A DNA stretch of 64,000 nt from Apostichopus japonicus (GCF_037975245.1 NC_092572.1:3945501-4009500), one strand, 5' to 3'. Positions 11,934 to 27,016 are shown, counted from the stretch's first letter. Notes: generated by a model from the sequence alone, not told the origin. A program made the numbers and translations.

Positions 11934-12125
11934 CACCCAGTTGGGACAATTTTTTCTATACTGCTTCAGAGCACTCATATTGTCAGTACGAGCAGTATGA
12001 ATATCATGTTTCTCTCACATCAAGGTTAGGAACTGTTTGTACTGACAATACCAGTGCTTTGAGAGCATGATATTGGAGTACAGTTTAGAGAGATATTAGC
12101 ATTAGGAAATTGTCCCAACTGGCTG
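11934..12125. mobile_element. 192-bp hAT-like MITE
   Basis: Terminal inverted repeats of 19 bp with one mismatch: CACCCAGTTGGGACAATTT at the left, and the right end reads inward as CAGCCAGTTGGGACAATTT. An exact 8-bp target duplication cagccttc lies at 11926-11933 and 12126-12133. The interior also folds back: actgacaata-type words occur in both orientations. It has no coding capacity. A diverged inverted copy lies at about 21.27-21.48 kb. Confidence 0.9.
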
Positions 12126-12133
12126 CAGCCTTC

Positions 12134-13920
12134 ATCTAAGTTAATGAATATTCATAAGCTGAAAACAACATATGTAACTAGTACAAACTGATCCTGCCAC
12201 AAATATCACCTCTTTTTACAAACTTCAGAATGTGTCAGGTTAATTAACCTCACTGATACGGGAATCTATCCTGTCTTACACTGGTACTTAAAACAAATTT
12301 ACAAATTACAGATATTCGCTTAATTGCAAAACATGTTCGGGGCAAAGTCTCCCGGAGGAAACAGATATCATTAGTGATGGCAATATTTGCTGAGAAAAGA
12401 GGAGATCATACAATGTCCTAATTGCTTGTGCCAGCTGTTATTATAAAGCCAGGTGCCATTTTACATTTTTTGTACAATCTAATGAGCATCGTGCGAGAAC
12501 AAAATTAAAAAAAAAAATATGCAAAATATGAAGAAGTTTTAAAAACTTTCCAATAGGTGAGATTCGTGTCGATACATTATTAAACATAACACATTATTTG
12601 ACTTCACAAAGAAAATCGATAAGGAAAATAAAATAAAAGAACACTCAAGGTTTTTTTTTTTGCTTTATTATTACACAAAATGAAATACACATAACCCGCG
12701 GCTCTGCCATGAAAGCTGGAGAAGAACTAAGGAAGCAATTTATTATGGTTTGTGCTTTATTATGGTTTGTGTAGGGGGATGGGGGAGGGGGAGGGTGGAG
12801 GGGGAACAGTACCCACTTAGCGATAGAAGAAACAAAACAGAACCTTATTGGAAAATTAAAACAAAAGTAGTTGAAACAGTACTCATACTATTGGCATCTG
12901 TAGGGGCCTGTGAAAATGGATTTGAAACGGGGTATACCAAAACCCCTGTCAGGAGAAATTTACTTACACTGGCTGACAAATGGACAGTGCTATGTATTAA
13001 GTTAGTTGTGATATTATGGCCTTGTGCAGGGTGTAAATTAGGTACAAATATCCGTGTCACTAAGACACTTAGTTGATCTTAGTTTCTAACTTCAACCAAC
13101 TTATAGGAAATGAAGAAGTCAACACGAAATATATCACGAATTGTTGAAACAAAATAAAGCAAGTCAACAAAAGAAAAATGATTTATTTTCATTTCTGTGA
13201 TTCATGGTATGCTTGCATTTTATTTGTAAGATGTTTTCAGGTTATGTTCGTCAGATCAAATACCGCGATATCATTATTAAAGGCGTGTTTGGCAAACAGT
13301 ATCTGGAGCAACACTCATATTGATATTTATTGCCGATATCATAATTTAACAATGACACCACTATATACTGGTGATATTACACATGTAATGTTCCTGCTTG
13401 TTCTGTTAGTTCTGATGGTAAAATATTATAATCGCATAGGAAGTTAGTATTGTTTGATCATGACAGATCAAACTGTAGCCGACACATAACATCGCTATAG
13501 ATGCCTTTGTTCCTCATAAATGCAATCATTGAAGTATTTCTTCTCAAGGTGTAATTAGTCTACCCAGAGTAGTGAAACAAAATTCTTACAAATTTATGTA
13601 TTAGGTTAATATTAGATTTATCTGCTGTGGACGTTTACAGGTATGCTAAGAAAAAGAATATTTCTCTTGCGGTAAATTTGGCAGAGATAAAAGACAATTG
13701 TGATGATAGTACTCAGTGGGTGATTAAACCATTTACCAAGCAATAGTTGTGGTTGTCTTCTTCATTGACAAGAACAATTGCAACTAATTACTTACAGCTT
13801 GCAATTAAGGTTATGCATGGAAGGCAAGAAATCCTGTATAAAGTTTGAGAGATTTGAAAATATGTACAGTTTAAGTACAATTCCTTCTTGTTTTCAATAT
13901 AAACACCTTGAATCCACCCG
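12134..13920. other. Non-coding stretch, no gene recognised
   Basis: AT-rich DNA with a poly-T run at 12651-12661 and a G-rich patch at 12775-12805. Open frames at 12750-13076 and 13178-13447 show no known domain. Presumed KAT7 intron. Confidence 0.4.
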
Positions 13921-14740
13921 CTCTACTCACCCCTCTCCCCAATATTAGCTTACATCCAACTGCTTCTCTTGTGTCCACCACCTTACAAACTGTCTAATTC
14001 ACTATTGATGCTTCCCCTCTTCAACCAATATCCTCCTCCATCCCACCCCTAACCTCCCCCGCTGGCCTCTTTCATACCCTCCTTAATCCCACCCCTAGCC
14101 TCCTCCCAATGTCCTCTTTCATCCCCTCCTCCATCCAACCCCTAATCTCCTCCCGATGTCCTCTTTCACACCCTAATTAATCCCACCCCTAACCTCCTCC
14201 AGATATCCTCTTTCACACCCTCTTTCATCCCACCCCTTACCCCCTCCCATGTCCTCTTTCATCCCCTCCTCCATCCAACCCCTAATCTCCTCCCGATGTC
14301 CTCTTTCACACCCTCTTTCATCCCACCCCTTACCTCCTCCCATGTCCTCTTTCACACCAATCTTCATCCCACCCCCAACCACCCCATGCTGGCCCCTTTT
14401 GTCCCCTCCTCCATCGTACCCCTAACCTCCTCACGATATCCTTTTTCACCCCCTCCTTCATCCCTCCCCTAACCTCCTCCCAAGATCCTCTTTCACCCCC
14501 TCTTCCATCCCACCCCTAACCTCACCCTCATGGTCTCTTTCACTCCTTCTTCCATCCCACCCCTAACCTTGCCCTGCTGGCCCCTTTGTCCCCTCCTTCA
14601 CCCCACCCCTAACCTCCTCACAATGTCCTCTTTCACCCACTCCTCCATCCTACCCCTAACCTCCTCCGGAGATCCTCTTTCACCCCACATCTAAACCCTC
14701 ACCCAATGGCCTTGTTCACCCCCCAGCTTATCTCCCCTTT
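13921..14740. repeat. Polypyrimidine minisatellite in putative KAT7 intron 5
   Basis: Degenerate tandem units of roughly 45 bp are built from catcccacccctaacctcctc and gtcctctttca words, almost purely C/T on the plus strand and so purine-only on the KAT7 sense strand. It ends about 30 bp from the exon 5 donor. The Gly/Glu-rich minus frame at 14173-14382 is a product of this repeat. Confidence 0.85.
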
Positions 14741-14771
14741 CAGTCTATTATCATTAAAGTAAGTGACTTAC

Positions 14772-14923
14772 CGCCTGCCTAAGATTCTTCCTGGCCGATT
14801 CATTCTTTTCTTCTTGTTTGGTGATCTTTTCTGTTCTTGTTCTACAGTCGTTAGCTGTCATGTTATGATACAATGGGCAACCCCAGATGGTACGATGTTT
14901 GCTGAACTTTCCAGTAAAATGAC
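14772..14923 (-). CDS. KAT7: KAT7-like exon 5
   Basis: Acceptor CCCCCTGACAG|GTCATT, donor CAGGCG|GTAAGTC, 152 nt, phase 1 in and phase 0 out. It supplies the His and last Cys of the finger (GHFTGKFSKHRTIWGC) and the PLYHNMTANDCR block, then a charged helix-like stretch. Confidence 0.88.
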
Positions 14924-17900
14924 CTGTCAGGGGGAAAATATGATACAAGCACTCAAGCAAAAATAAGCCAAAGAGGTTACTCTAAAGTGTGAAGCATGAC
15001 TGACAGACCAATACTGCTTTAGCTTTTAATAGAGTGGTTGTCCCTTGGACAAACTGGGCAGTCTTTGAAGTTGTCTACACAGCTATCTCAATTGTGAGGT
15101 ACATTAAGTGTACAATCTGAAACAGGTCTCAGAGATCAAACGTCTTAACAGTCAAAATAACGCTTTTCCTTGAGTTACCTCAAGGAATAGCTTGGTCATT
15201 CCAAGAGAAATTTACTCTCCTCTGACTGCATGCTCATCAAAAACATCCGTGCCAATATATAACGGTAAAATATTATAAGTAAAATTTCGGCAAACATATT
15301 TGTAGACCAACAATCAGACACACTCACCAAGGGAATCACAGCCAGGTACAGGACACTTGAGTTCAACTCCATCTTTTAGTATCTGTTTCTCAGCGATTAT
15401 CTTGCTTAATCTTTTCTTTCCTTCATCTAGTTTGATCTCTTTCTTAATCCGGCCGGTCGCTCCCTCCTCTCCTTCATTCTCCTTGCTGCTACCGTCCCCG
15501 TTATCTGACTTATCTTCAGACTTTGGCATCGTGCCAGCCAATAGCAGTTCTTGATCTGTTTCAAGAGAAGACAAAGAGCTAAAAGACTGCTAGTTCTGTC
15601 TTCATTTACTCAAATTAATACGAACCTGGTCGGCATCCCACAATTTTTCAATTGTCATACCTACAGTAAATGGTGAACAGTAAATCAATTATATATCAGC
15701 CTTAATCCCAGCCTATTTATTGGCGCTATATGCTACTGGAATTTTTCCAGTTGCCAGATAAAAATGATAAATTAGATAAAAATGTCTAACAATGCCAGTA
15801 GACATCGAGAACATAAACTCATAATAAGTCGGTAACAATTGTCAGTTAAAGAATTTACGCATTTTGCATAGGCTGCTTATTATCAGCAATTGTTACTGGG
15901 CTGCTCGCAAAACCCTGTACAGTAACTGATGTGAGTTATTAATCAGGAAAATGCCAGAGAGAGCTTGATTTAAGGCAGAAGATTTTTAAGCACTGGCACT
16001 TTTTAGCAAGTGACTAAAATTATATAACCTTAACTTTCAACAGCACTGGAAGAATGGGCCATCCCCATCAATCAAGGTTTCACACCACACTAATTGTGGC
16101 AAAAAACTATATTTATAGGGAATTGTAAATCAAATTGGCTATGAAAAGATTGTTTCTAGTGCAAGTTAAAAGTTAATACCAGTTTTATCAATCCCCGCAT
16201 TGCCTAGCCCTCATCAAAAATAATTGTCATGAATAACCTTAAAACCAAATATTAATCATAATAATACTAATTTATATAGCTCAAAATAATACCGACGGTC
16301 TCAATGCCGGGGTGATGCATCTCAACTTACTTTTCTTGTAGGCTTTGATATTTGACAACTTTCGTGGTCTCTTCCTTTGCTGTCTGTCGCCCTCAATATC
16401 TGTGTCACTGCTGGAGCTCTCTGACAGCTTGCGTTTATTCTTCAAGTTCTTCCGCGGAGATTCCGCTCGTTCTCTCATGTACAGAACTATGAAACGAGAA
16501 GATAATTTAACAGAGACAAGAAAACTGTAATGAGCAAACCAGAAACTGATGAATATAACCTTAGGACGTGTGGTGAAGATTGGTATAACATATCATGGGG
16601 GGGAGGGAGGGGAGCTGTACTTTCAGGGGAATTCAATCTAATCCCCAGTTCTATTTTCAGTTCATATTTAGAAATGGAATGGATGATTTGTGATATACTA
16701 AATGGATTATTCTCCATGACATGCAATTCAACAATATCTCACTAATCATTTTATTCTCTAAATACTGCAAGGTTTCGTTCTTATTGGATGAATCTGACAT
16801 CAAATTCACCCATTGCAGAACATTCTTGCATTCATTCCCAACAATTCTAACCATTTTTCATGCAGCCTGTATAACAAGATACAAATAAACACATAGAATT
16901 GATTAGATTAAATTCAACCATTGCAGAATATTTTGCATTTATTTCCACCAATTCTAACCATTTTTCATGCAGCATGTAACAAGTTCTTTTGATGTATATG
17001 TCATTCTACGACACGATACATATACAAATAGAATTGATTAGATTAAACATACAACACAGAGTTGTGAAAGGAAGCATTCTGGGTTAAGATTAGTAGGAGA
17101 CCCCCCCATATCTTCCCCCCCCCATACAAGAAAACAGAAAAGAAATAATGTGTACCTCTCTTTACACACACATATCATACAGAGACAGTACTACACAAAC
17201 GACTGATTTAAAACCATTGAGATGGTGTTTACAGCTCGGACAGTTTGGAACTAGTTTCCTCTTTATTATCAGTGTTTTACATTGCCAGCGGTACTTTGAA
17301 TTCGTGGCTCTATTCACATTCATCGTGGAATGCCATTTTAACCTTACCACAAGATACATATATAATATGATTAAATAAACTAGATGTAACAGTTCTGAAA
17401 GGACCTGTGTTTTAGGAAGCCTTCAGGTAGAACAACTCTCATGTAGGAAAGGATGAAGGAAACAAGAAAACAGAAAAGAAGAAAGACACACCAACAAACA
17501 CACACATGTTTGTACTACATTCAGACTGAGGACCCCATTGTATTTTCCATTGTTCAAATCCATGTACCCTAACCTTAACAATACCCCATACAATAGAATT
17601 CTTCCGAGGAGGTGGTGATTCTTTAGAAATCACAACCGAGGACCTGAAATTCTTTTGTTCAAGTCCTCGGTCAGATAGCAAAACAAACGCACACATACAC
17701 ACATCTCTATACACATATTAACTATCAGTGTTACATTGCCATCAATACCTTGATTTGTGGCTCTAGTCACGTTCCTGGTGGATTGTCTTGTTAATCTCCT
17801 GTCCTCATCTGAGCTACTACATTCACACACACATGTACATCTCTATACACATATTAACTATCAGTGTTACATTGTCAGCAATACCTTGATTTGTGGCTCT

Positions 17901-19013
17901 AGTCACGTTCCTGGTGGATTGCCTCGTCAATCTCCTGTCTTCGTCCGAGCTACTAAATTCTTCTACGTCTACCGGACTATCAGACTCTGCCACGGAGGAT
18001 TCACAATCACTGGACTCCTTCTGAAAAAAGTAAAATATGAAATGAATTTGAAAAAGTTCTAGATACTCAAATGATGAAACCCGGTAGAGTCTTATTACAT
18101 CGGTTTTGGTAGATGAAGGAGACTTGATTCAAATCTTTCATCGTTAAAGGTGTAGAAGAGATGAGATCCTTGTGTAAATCAAACTGTTCATTACCCACAA
18201 CAGCTTCAGACAACACCGAAGCATTAATGCATTTGATCCATATCACCCCAACTCGAACTCAAGAATCATGCTAATATACCCAGTACAGTACATATGTTTA
18301 AACTGTAGCAGTTGATAACATAGAATGTGCCGACTAGAAAATGTGAGACTACAAAATGGTAAACCAACGTCTGTTAAATGTGAACAAGCGATAAATGATC
18401 AAATGTTGGCCATGTTTGCCAAACCTTAGAAAATGCGAATTGCACTATCAAGGTATCATTGCAAAAATGCAATGAATTGAAATGAGAATAATCAACAGGT
18501 AAAGAGAGATAGTTGTCTTCAAAGATAGCTCCTTCTGCCCAAATTCTTGCAAAGTTAGCTAGCCTTGGGAGCATATGCCACATTGATATTATAGGTATAG
18601 ACTAGGGTTTGATACTCTATTTGATTGAGGGGGGAGGGAGAAGTAAACTTTTCTCAAGAAATTAATCATCTGAATATATATTCTTCCTTGCACTTTAATA
18701 GCAGTGCAAAAGACATTTACATTGCAAACACAACACTCTCCTTCAAGGTACAGTACTTTATAAGAAAAGTCACCCAAGATATAACTTGGGCACAAAAACT
18801 AAACAACAAACTGACTGATCCTCTCTCAACCCTTGCAGCAAGACTGTGACTGTGTGATCATCGTCAGGTGTTTACCACTATTTCCCTACAATGGGATCAT
18901 AATGCTACACATGATGTTACCCAATAGGTTCTTTGAGAGAGACAGTGAGAAGGGAATAACGTGATGAAATTGTTTTCTTCCTTTATCTTTACACTCACCT
19001 TTCTCCTACCCAT
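14772..19013 (-). CDS. KAT7: KAT7/HBO1-like histone acetyltransferase, 5' coding exons only (N-terminus and C2HC zinc finger)
   Basis: Five coding exons join in frame by canonical GT/AG sites: 19013-18999, 18020-17885, 16486-16331, 15555-15328 and 14923-14772, encoding the first 229 residues. The start MGRRK matches the MPRRK-type start of KAT7. A Ser/Asp/Glu- and Arg/Lys-rich disordered region follows. A C2HC finger comes next (C170, C175, H188, C194), then GCPLYHNMTANDC, closely matching KAT7. In animals KAT7 is the catalytic subunit of BRPF/JADE-ING complexes that acetylate H3K14 and H4. The MYST catalytic domain expected next was not recognised anywhere to the left, so the gene is partial here. 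L3MBTL/MYT1 proteins have related fingers, but the sequence after the finger favours KAT7. Confidence 0.88.
15328..15555 (-). CDS. KAT7: KAT7-like exon 4
   Basis: Acceptor TTGAAACAG|ATCAAG, donor CCTTG|GTGAGTG, 228 nt, phase 1 in and out. It encodes an acidic Ser/Glu-rich segment, a Lys-rich helix-like stretch, and the first half of the zinc finger (CPVPGC DSL). Confidence 0.85.
16331..16486 (-). CDS. KAT7: KAT7-like exon 3
   Basis: Acceptor TTTCATAG|TTCTG, donor AAGAAAA|GTAAGT, 156 nt, phase 1 in and phase 1 out. It encodes SPRKNLKNKRKLSESSSSD and a basic RKRPRK nuclear-localisation-like cluster. Confidence 0.8.
16805..17046. repeat. 108-bp direct duplication within KAT7-like intron 2
   Basis: The block starting cattgcagaa at 16811 recurs at 16919 with shared words aattctaaccatttttcatg and atagaattgattagatta. 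The second copy has an insertion before the last word. Confidence 0.75.
17266..17331 (-). pseudogene. Third, decayed copy of KAT7-like exon 2 end
   Basis: The plus-strand words atcagtgttttacattgcc and gtggctctattcac align with the exon 2/intron 2 junction copies. The minus translation STMNVNRATNSKYRWQ parallels STRNVTRATNQGIDGN. Several replacement changes and a weak donor (AAA|GTACC) suggest a relic. Confidence 0.55.
17749..17808 (-). other. KAT7: Tandem copy of the exon 2 3' half: potential 60-nt cassette exon (2b)
   Basis: A 136-bp tandem duplication (17701-17836 against 17837 onward) carries the last part of exon 2, its donor and the start of the intron. Within the copy a CAG created by TCG to TCA could act as acceptor. 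From there to the copied donor AATCAAG|GTATTG is exactly 60 nt, entering and leaving in phase 1. Inclusion would add 20 residues (DEDRRLTRQ...ATNQ) without shifting the frame. The five differences from exon 2 inside it are all third-position and synonymous. The pyrimidine tract before the acceptor is weak and TAG TAG precedes it closely, so use is unproven. Confidence 0.5.
17885..18020 (-). CDS. KAT7: KAT7-like exon 2
   Basis: Acceptor CTTTTTTCAG|AAGGAG and donor AATCAAG|GTATTG. It is 136 nt long, enters in phase 0 and leaves in phase 1. It encodes an acidic stretch (ESDSPVDVEEFSSSDED) then a basic RLTRQSTRNVTRATNQ segment with repeated TR dipeptides. Confidence 0.85.
18999..19013 (-). CDS. 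KAT7: KAT7-like exon 1 (coding part)
   Basis: ATG at 19013 in strong context (G at -3, G at +4), five codons MGRRK, then donor AAG|GTGAGTG. Phase 0 at the junction. Confidence 0.8.
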
Positions 19014-19098
19014 CGCTAGTGAACTAGTGTTAAAGACTGCAGGATGATCTGCAGTCGGACTGATTCAGCATTCTCTGCAATCTACTTTGATGGTTCAA
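19014..19098 (-). other. KAT7: KAT7-like 5' untranslated part of exon 1
   Basis: Upstream of the ATG an acceptor-like pyrimidine stretch ending TTCCGTAG precedes position 19098. This suggests a spliced 5' leader with another untranslated exon further right. That exon was not located. Confidence 0.4.
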
Positions 19099-21265
19099 CT
19101 ACGGAACAAAAATAAAGAAAAACAACAAAGATCTGATCAATTGAATCTCTGCAACAAAATACAATTACAACCAGATCTATGGCAACAACTCTGAATCATT
19201 AAATAATGTTGCATTGCAACATGATCACTGATTGCAACCAATGATGAAAACTTTGCAAATTGCTGTAGGCATGTGACAACCAATTCTGAGCAGCTTTCCC
19301 GGTTTTCATCCTCTCATATGCTTGGAGGACTTACTCTGTAGTTCAATACCATCTACATAAATATTAATTGTTATGTTATGTTACCATCTAAAGTTTGGTC
19401 GACAAAGACCTTGTTATGTGAAGAATTGATTTGCCGGAGAAAGTCCCACTCATTCCTGGTCTGTTTCATATGGACATACCATTCAATAGTATGTTGACTT
19501 CGAGTCTAACATACTATCTGTTATGGAGTTGGATGTTTGTCAGCCTCTGGTGAAAATTAGGTCAAAATTTCAGGAAAGTTTACGACTATCATTAGTTCCA
19601 CTGCACAGATAGATGTCTACTGTTGAATTTTTACTTAAACGGCAAATCGGATGAAGTCCTGCAAGTCGCCGGTTGGTATATTCCACTATTAAGAGAGGGG
19701 TGTTTTGTATTTGTTTAAAATCTAAAACAGTCATTGTCCAATACATTTATATCAATGCTGATTGGCAAGGATAAAGCTTTTCAAAAGTTGAGCATCAAGA
19801 AAGTGGACTCGCCTTCTTAATTGGAATACATAATTTGCCCTAGGTGCAACCCTGCCCTCCCCCTCCTCCAACCCCCCCCCCAATCCACATAAAATATGGA
19901 TTTTTAATCTGATGGTGGTTGACCTTCTTGATACATGTTTGCTCCAACACATACAACCTATGAATTGAAGATGAAACAAAATTAACCTCTCTACTCGGGC
20001 ATCTGATATACTATTTCTCAACAATCCATGTATTAACTCAAAATTTCATGTTGTAACCTCAAAACGATATAGAGAAAACATGAAGCCCGAATGAAAAATA
20101 ACATAACCTGGTATGTGTCATACAAGGTAAGGAGCATGAAGTGACTACTGTAACTGTGTTAAAGTATCTTACTGGCATTAATTAGTAAATTAATGGGTTG
20201 GGTCTCTTATTCACCTGGCTGGATTATTCCATTAACTCATTAGGAATATTTTTATAGCAGCAAAGTTGTTTGTCTTTTGACAAAACACCTCACTAGTAAT
20301 GTTTTTGTGTAAAAGTCTCCTACTAATATTAGTTCAAATGTATTCAAATAAGTTAGTGGTGTATAGTCACTGTAGTGTCATTCTCAAGCTAGTTTGAGAA
20401 CAAGAAACAAGTTCGTTGCTGTTTAATACCCCTACGAATAAATGGAATGACCCAAGCAGAAAAACATAATGTAGGCTACAATAAAATAAACGGCCTAGCA
20501 TGAAGAAGCCAACCAGTGACATTGACAGATGGGACTAGATCTGTAAATGTTAAGTAGCCTTTAAGCATTCAAGGTATTGGCCCTAAAATTAGAAACATTT
20601 AGGCCTACATAATTTTGGATATGGACTATGGTAGTGAAACTGTGTTTGATTAGGGTTTGGTTACACTGTACAACTACAAGAACACTATGTATGACTATAC
20701 CCCATTGAAGGAACCAGTTCTACTTAAGGCAGCAGAATCATTACTGAGGTTCTGTTGTTGCTGGAGTCAATCAACTATCAGAGATGAAATAAACTAACGA
20801 AGGGTATGTGGATTGTTTACTATTCCGCTACCTGGCTTTAACGTTACTAGCGTATAGACTAGGTCTCCATCATACATATATGCTATCCTACTGCAGCCTG
20901 TAGTGTACGATTAACGTTACGCGGTAAATCGCAATGGAAGCCTACACTACAGACATTCCTGCTCGGTACATTACAACAAAATCTCATAAGGAAACATATT
21001 CTAACGGTTCTTGGCATTTTTGAAGACGGTATGTAAAGATCGATCATCTTAGCTTTTCAAATATCAACATTTTACCGTATAATCCTTTGTACAATAGTGG
21101 CCGGAACTAGCGACAAGATTAGGTTCCTAATTGCCGAGAGGGTGCATGGTAGTATTTATACCAGTATTCCCTTCATCGGTTAAAGAGGGCGCTACACCAA
21201 AACCTTCACAGACAAATTATTATACAAACCAGCATCAATTATCTTGACCGGTTCTCGTATAGGAT
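19099..21265. other. Upstream region of the KAT7-like gene
   Basis: AT-rich, no recognisable coding sequence. It should contain the KAT7-like promoter and any untranslated first exon. The 20.85-21.2 kb part is relatively richer in CpG and is the likeliest place, but I could not identify a transcription start. Confidence 0.35.
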
Positions 21266-21476
21266 TATGCCAGATGGTACAATTACCTAATGCTAATACC
21301 TCTCTAAACTGTACTCCAATATCATGCTCTCAAAGCACTGATATTGTCAGTACAAACAGTTCCTAACCTTGAGCAGACGGAAACATGATATTCATACTGC
21401 TCGTTCTGACAATACGTGTGTTCTGAAGCGGGACATAACACTGCAGTATAGAAAAAAATTGTCCCAGCTGGTTGGG
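21266..21476. mobile_element. Diverged inverted copy of the 192-bp hAT-like MITE
   Basis: It shares, in reverse complement to 11934-12125, the words taatgctaata, taaactgtactccaatatc, atcatgctctcaaagcactg and gtcagtacaaacagttccta, and an end reading ttgtcccagctgg. A small internal insertion is present. Terminal repeats have decayed and I found no target duplication, so it is an older insertion. Confidence 0.8.
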
Positions 21477-25252
<3,776 letters not shown>

Positions 25253-25260
25253 AAGACACG

Positions 25261-25684
25261 CAGGCGCGTAGCCAAGGGGGCGAAGGGGGCGAAGTGGGCG
25301 AAGGGGGTGAAGGGGCGAAGGGGGCGAGGGGGCGAAGGGCACGAAGGGGGCGAAGGAGGCGAAGGGGGCGAAGGGGCGAAGGGGGCGAGGGGGTGAAGGG
25401 CACGAAGGGGGCGAAGGAGGCGAATGGGGCGAAGGGGGCGAAGGGGCGAAGGGGGCGAAGTAGGAGACCGCCCCCTTATCTTTTTGTATTATCGCTAGTA
25501 ATTTCAAACTAGAAAATGCTTAGATGCAACTTACAAGGCCTGGGAAGTGCCATTTCCAGCGATCTGGGAGGCATTTTCGGCCAAAATTTCCTTATACGTT
25601 TCGCGCCAATAAATGGTGGCGCTACGCTTAGATAGTTTGCCTACAAGTTTCGCCTCCCTTGGCAAATTCCTCGCTTCGCGCGTG
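25261..25684. mobile_element. hAT-like MITE with internal G-rich tandem repeat (family A, copy 1)
   Basis: Begins CAGGCGCGTAGCCAAGG and ends CGCTTCGCGCGTG, an imperfect inverted match. The exact 8-bp target duplication aagacacg lies at 25253-25260 and 25685-25692. The left half is an expanded array of gcgaaggggg-type units (about 25274-25460), which causes the Arg/Gly- and Pro-rich open frames. The right half (25500-25640) is shared with the copies at 59.9 and 62.6 kb. Confidence 0.88.
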
Positions 25685-25692
25685 AAGACACG

Positions 25693-26399
25693 CCATGCAA
25701 GATGGAGACTGTGCGTGCGGACGACACCCAAACAACCGTTGATCGAATCTCAGGCTACATATTATATAGTCCCATACAGTAACCGTGTTGTCATCATGTT
25801 GTTACGTGCAAGTCAGGTGCGAGTCCATGCGAAAAACAGTTGACATGATTACTATACACGTGATCAGGTTTAAGGTTTGTTAGCGTATCTAAAGAGAAGA
25901 ACTACCGTACTATACTGTAATATTATGACAAGCCCGGCTCCTCCGACATGTAATATTATATCGGGACTCGCGAGAGAGATGTACTGGAGTTATCTTGATG
26001 CAGTATTTTATGCTTCTTCAGGAGACGTCTCGAGCGGAAGATAGAAGAAAACAATGAGTTCTCAGAAAAACAATTTGACGAGATAGGATTTGATTAGTGA
26101 TTCGGTATAATTTCTTCTCTGCCGATTCTCTTCTCTAATTAAATAAAATAACAATGATCTGACTCCTTCAATTACGCAATTCGAAGGAGTGACAAAGTGA
26201 TGACGAAGTAATTGCGAAGTAACGGACTTGCGATATGATATGATATGATACACCTCGTATTATGCTTCCACCCGAAGGTGCTTCAGCAGACTAAGGAAAT
26301 CCTTAGCCGGAAATTATTGAGGTTCCAAGTTTTTGTGTGTGGAAGGACACCGGCGAATCTCGCCTTCTCTTTTCGAATAGTGCCCGGAAGTAACGAGGC
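25693..26399. other. Non-coding stretch, no gene recognised
   Basis: No coding signal. Near 26150-26220 several copies of a gaagt/gacgaagtaatt word occur, a weak local repetition. Confidence 0.35.
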
Positions 26400-26595
26400 A
26401 GGGGTGTGTAGTCCTGCTCCCGGGACCGCAATTTAACGTCCCCTCCGAAGGACGTGAGTACCGCTTCCCACGTGTAGCCACTTTCCTACCACGAGAAAGG
26501 AGCGGGGTGAAAATTGGTGTCAGTGTCGACACCGAGGTTTGAACCAGGGACCTCAGGTACTGCAGACGTGTACTCTCCCGTTCTGCCACCTCACC
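26400..26595 (-). mobile_element. tRNA-derived SINE, minus orientation
   Basis: On the minus strand: an A-box-like tggcagaacgggaga at 26588-26574, a B-box GGTTCAAACCT at 26545-26535, then a body with ccttcggaggggacgttaaa (about 26453-26434). That is a tRNA head plus conserved-core layout. A 171-codon minus frame (26829-26314) runs through it, but its translation is explained by the SINE. The 3' boundary is uncertain. Confidence 0.65.
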
Positions 26596-27016
26596 GCTCA
26601 CGGACTTGGGAAACCCATGCCGCCTTTTATCGATTACTCTACCGAAAATCACACTGCGCATAGTCAGAAGGCAGCCAATAACCTGCTCATCCTGCATTAG
26701 CTTAACGATATAAAAATCAGTGTTTTGGCACTGATCTGCCCTGATTGGTTGGGAGTTTGGAAGTCCACCCCTTTTTATGGAAACTTCCATACCACGTGAG
26801 AAGAACCTTCTCGAATGTTCTACAGACACAATGGATCTATTTTGGGAAAAGGCCCTGTGACATGATTCAATAAGATAGTTAAAACTTCTCGTGGGAAAAA
26901 CTGAATCCTTGACCTAGATAAATATATAAGGGGCCTGTACAGTGTCTCGATGGAGTTTTTCGGGAACATCAAAGAGATGGTATTACTATTTCATAACAAT
27001 ACATATAAGATAATAC

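Noticed and set aside
26314-26829. 171-codon minus-strand open frame
   Set aside because: It runs through a tRNA-derived SINE (B-box and conserved body on the same strand) and shows no protein domain, so the frame is explained by the repeat.
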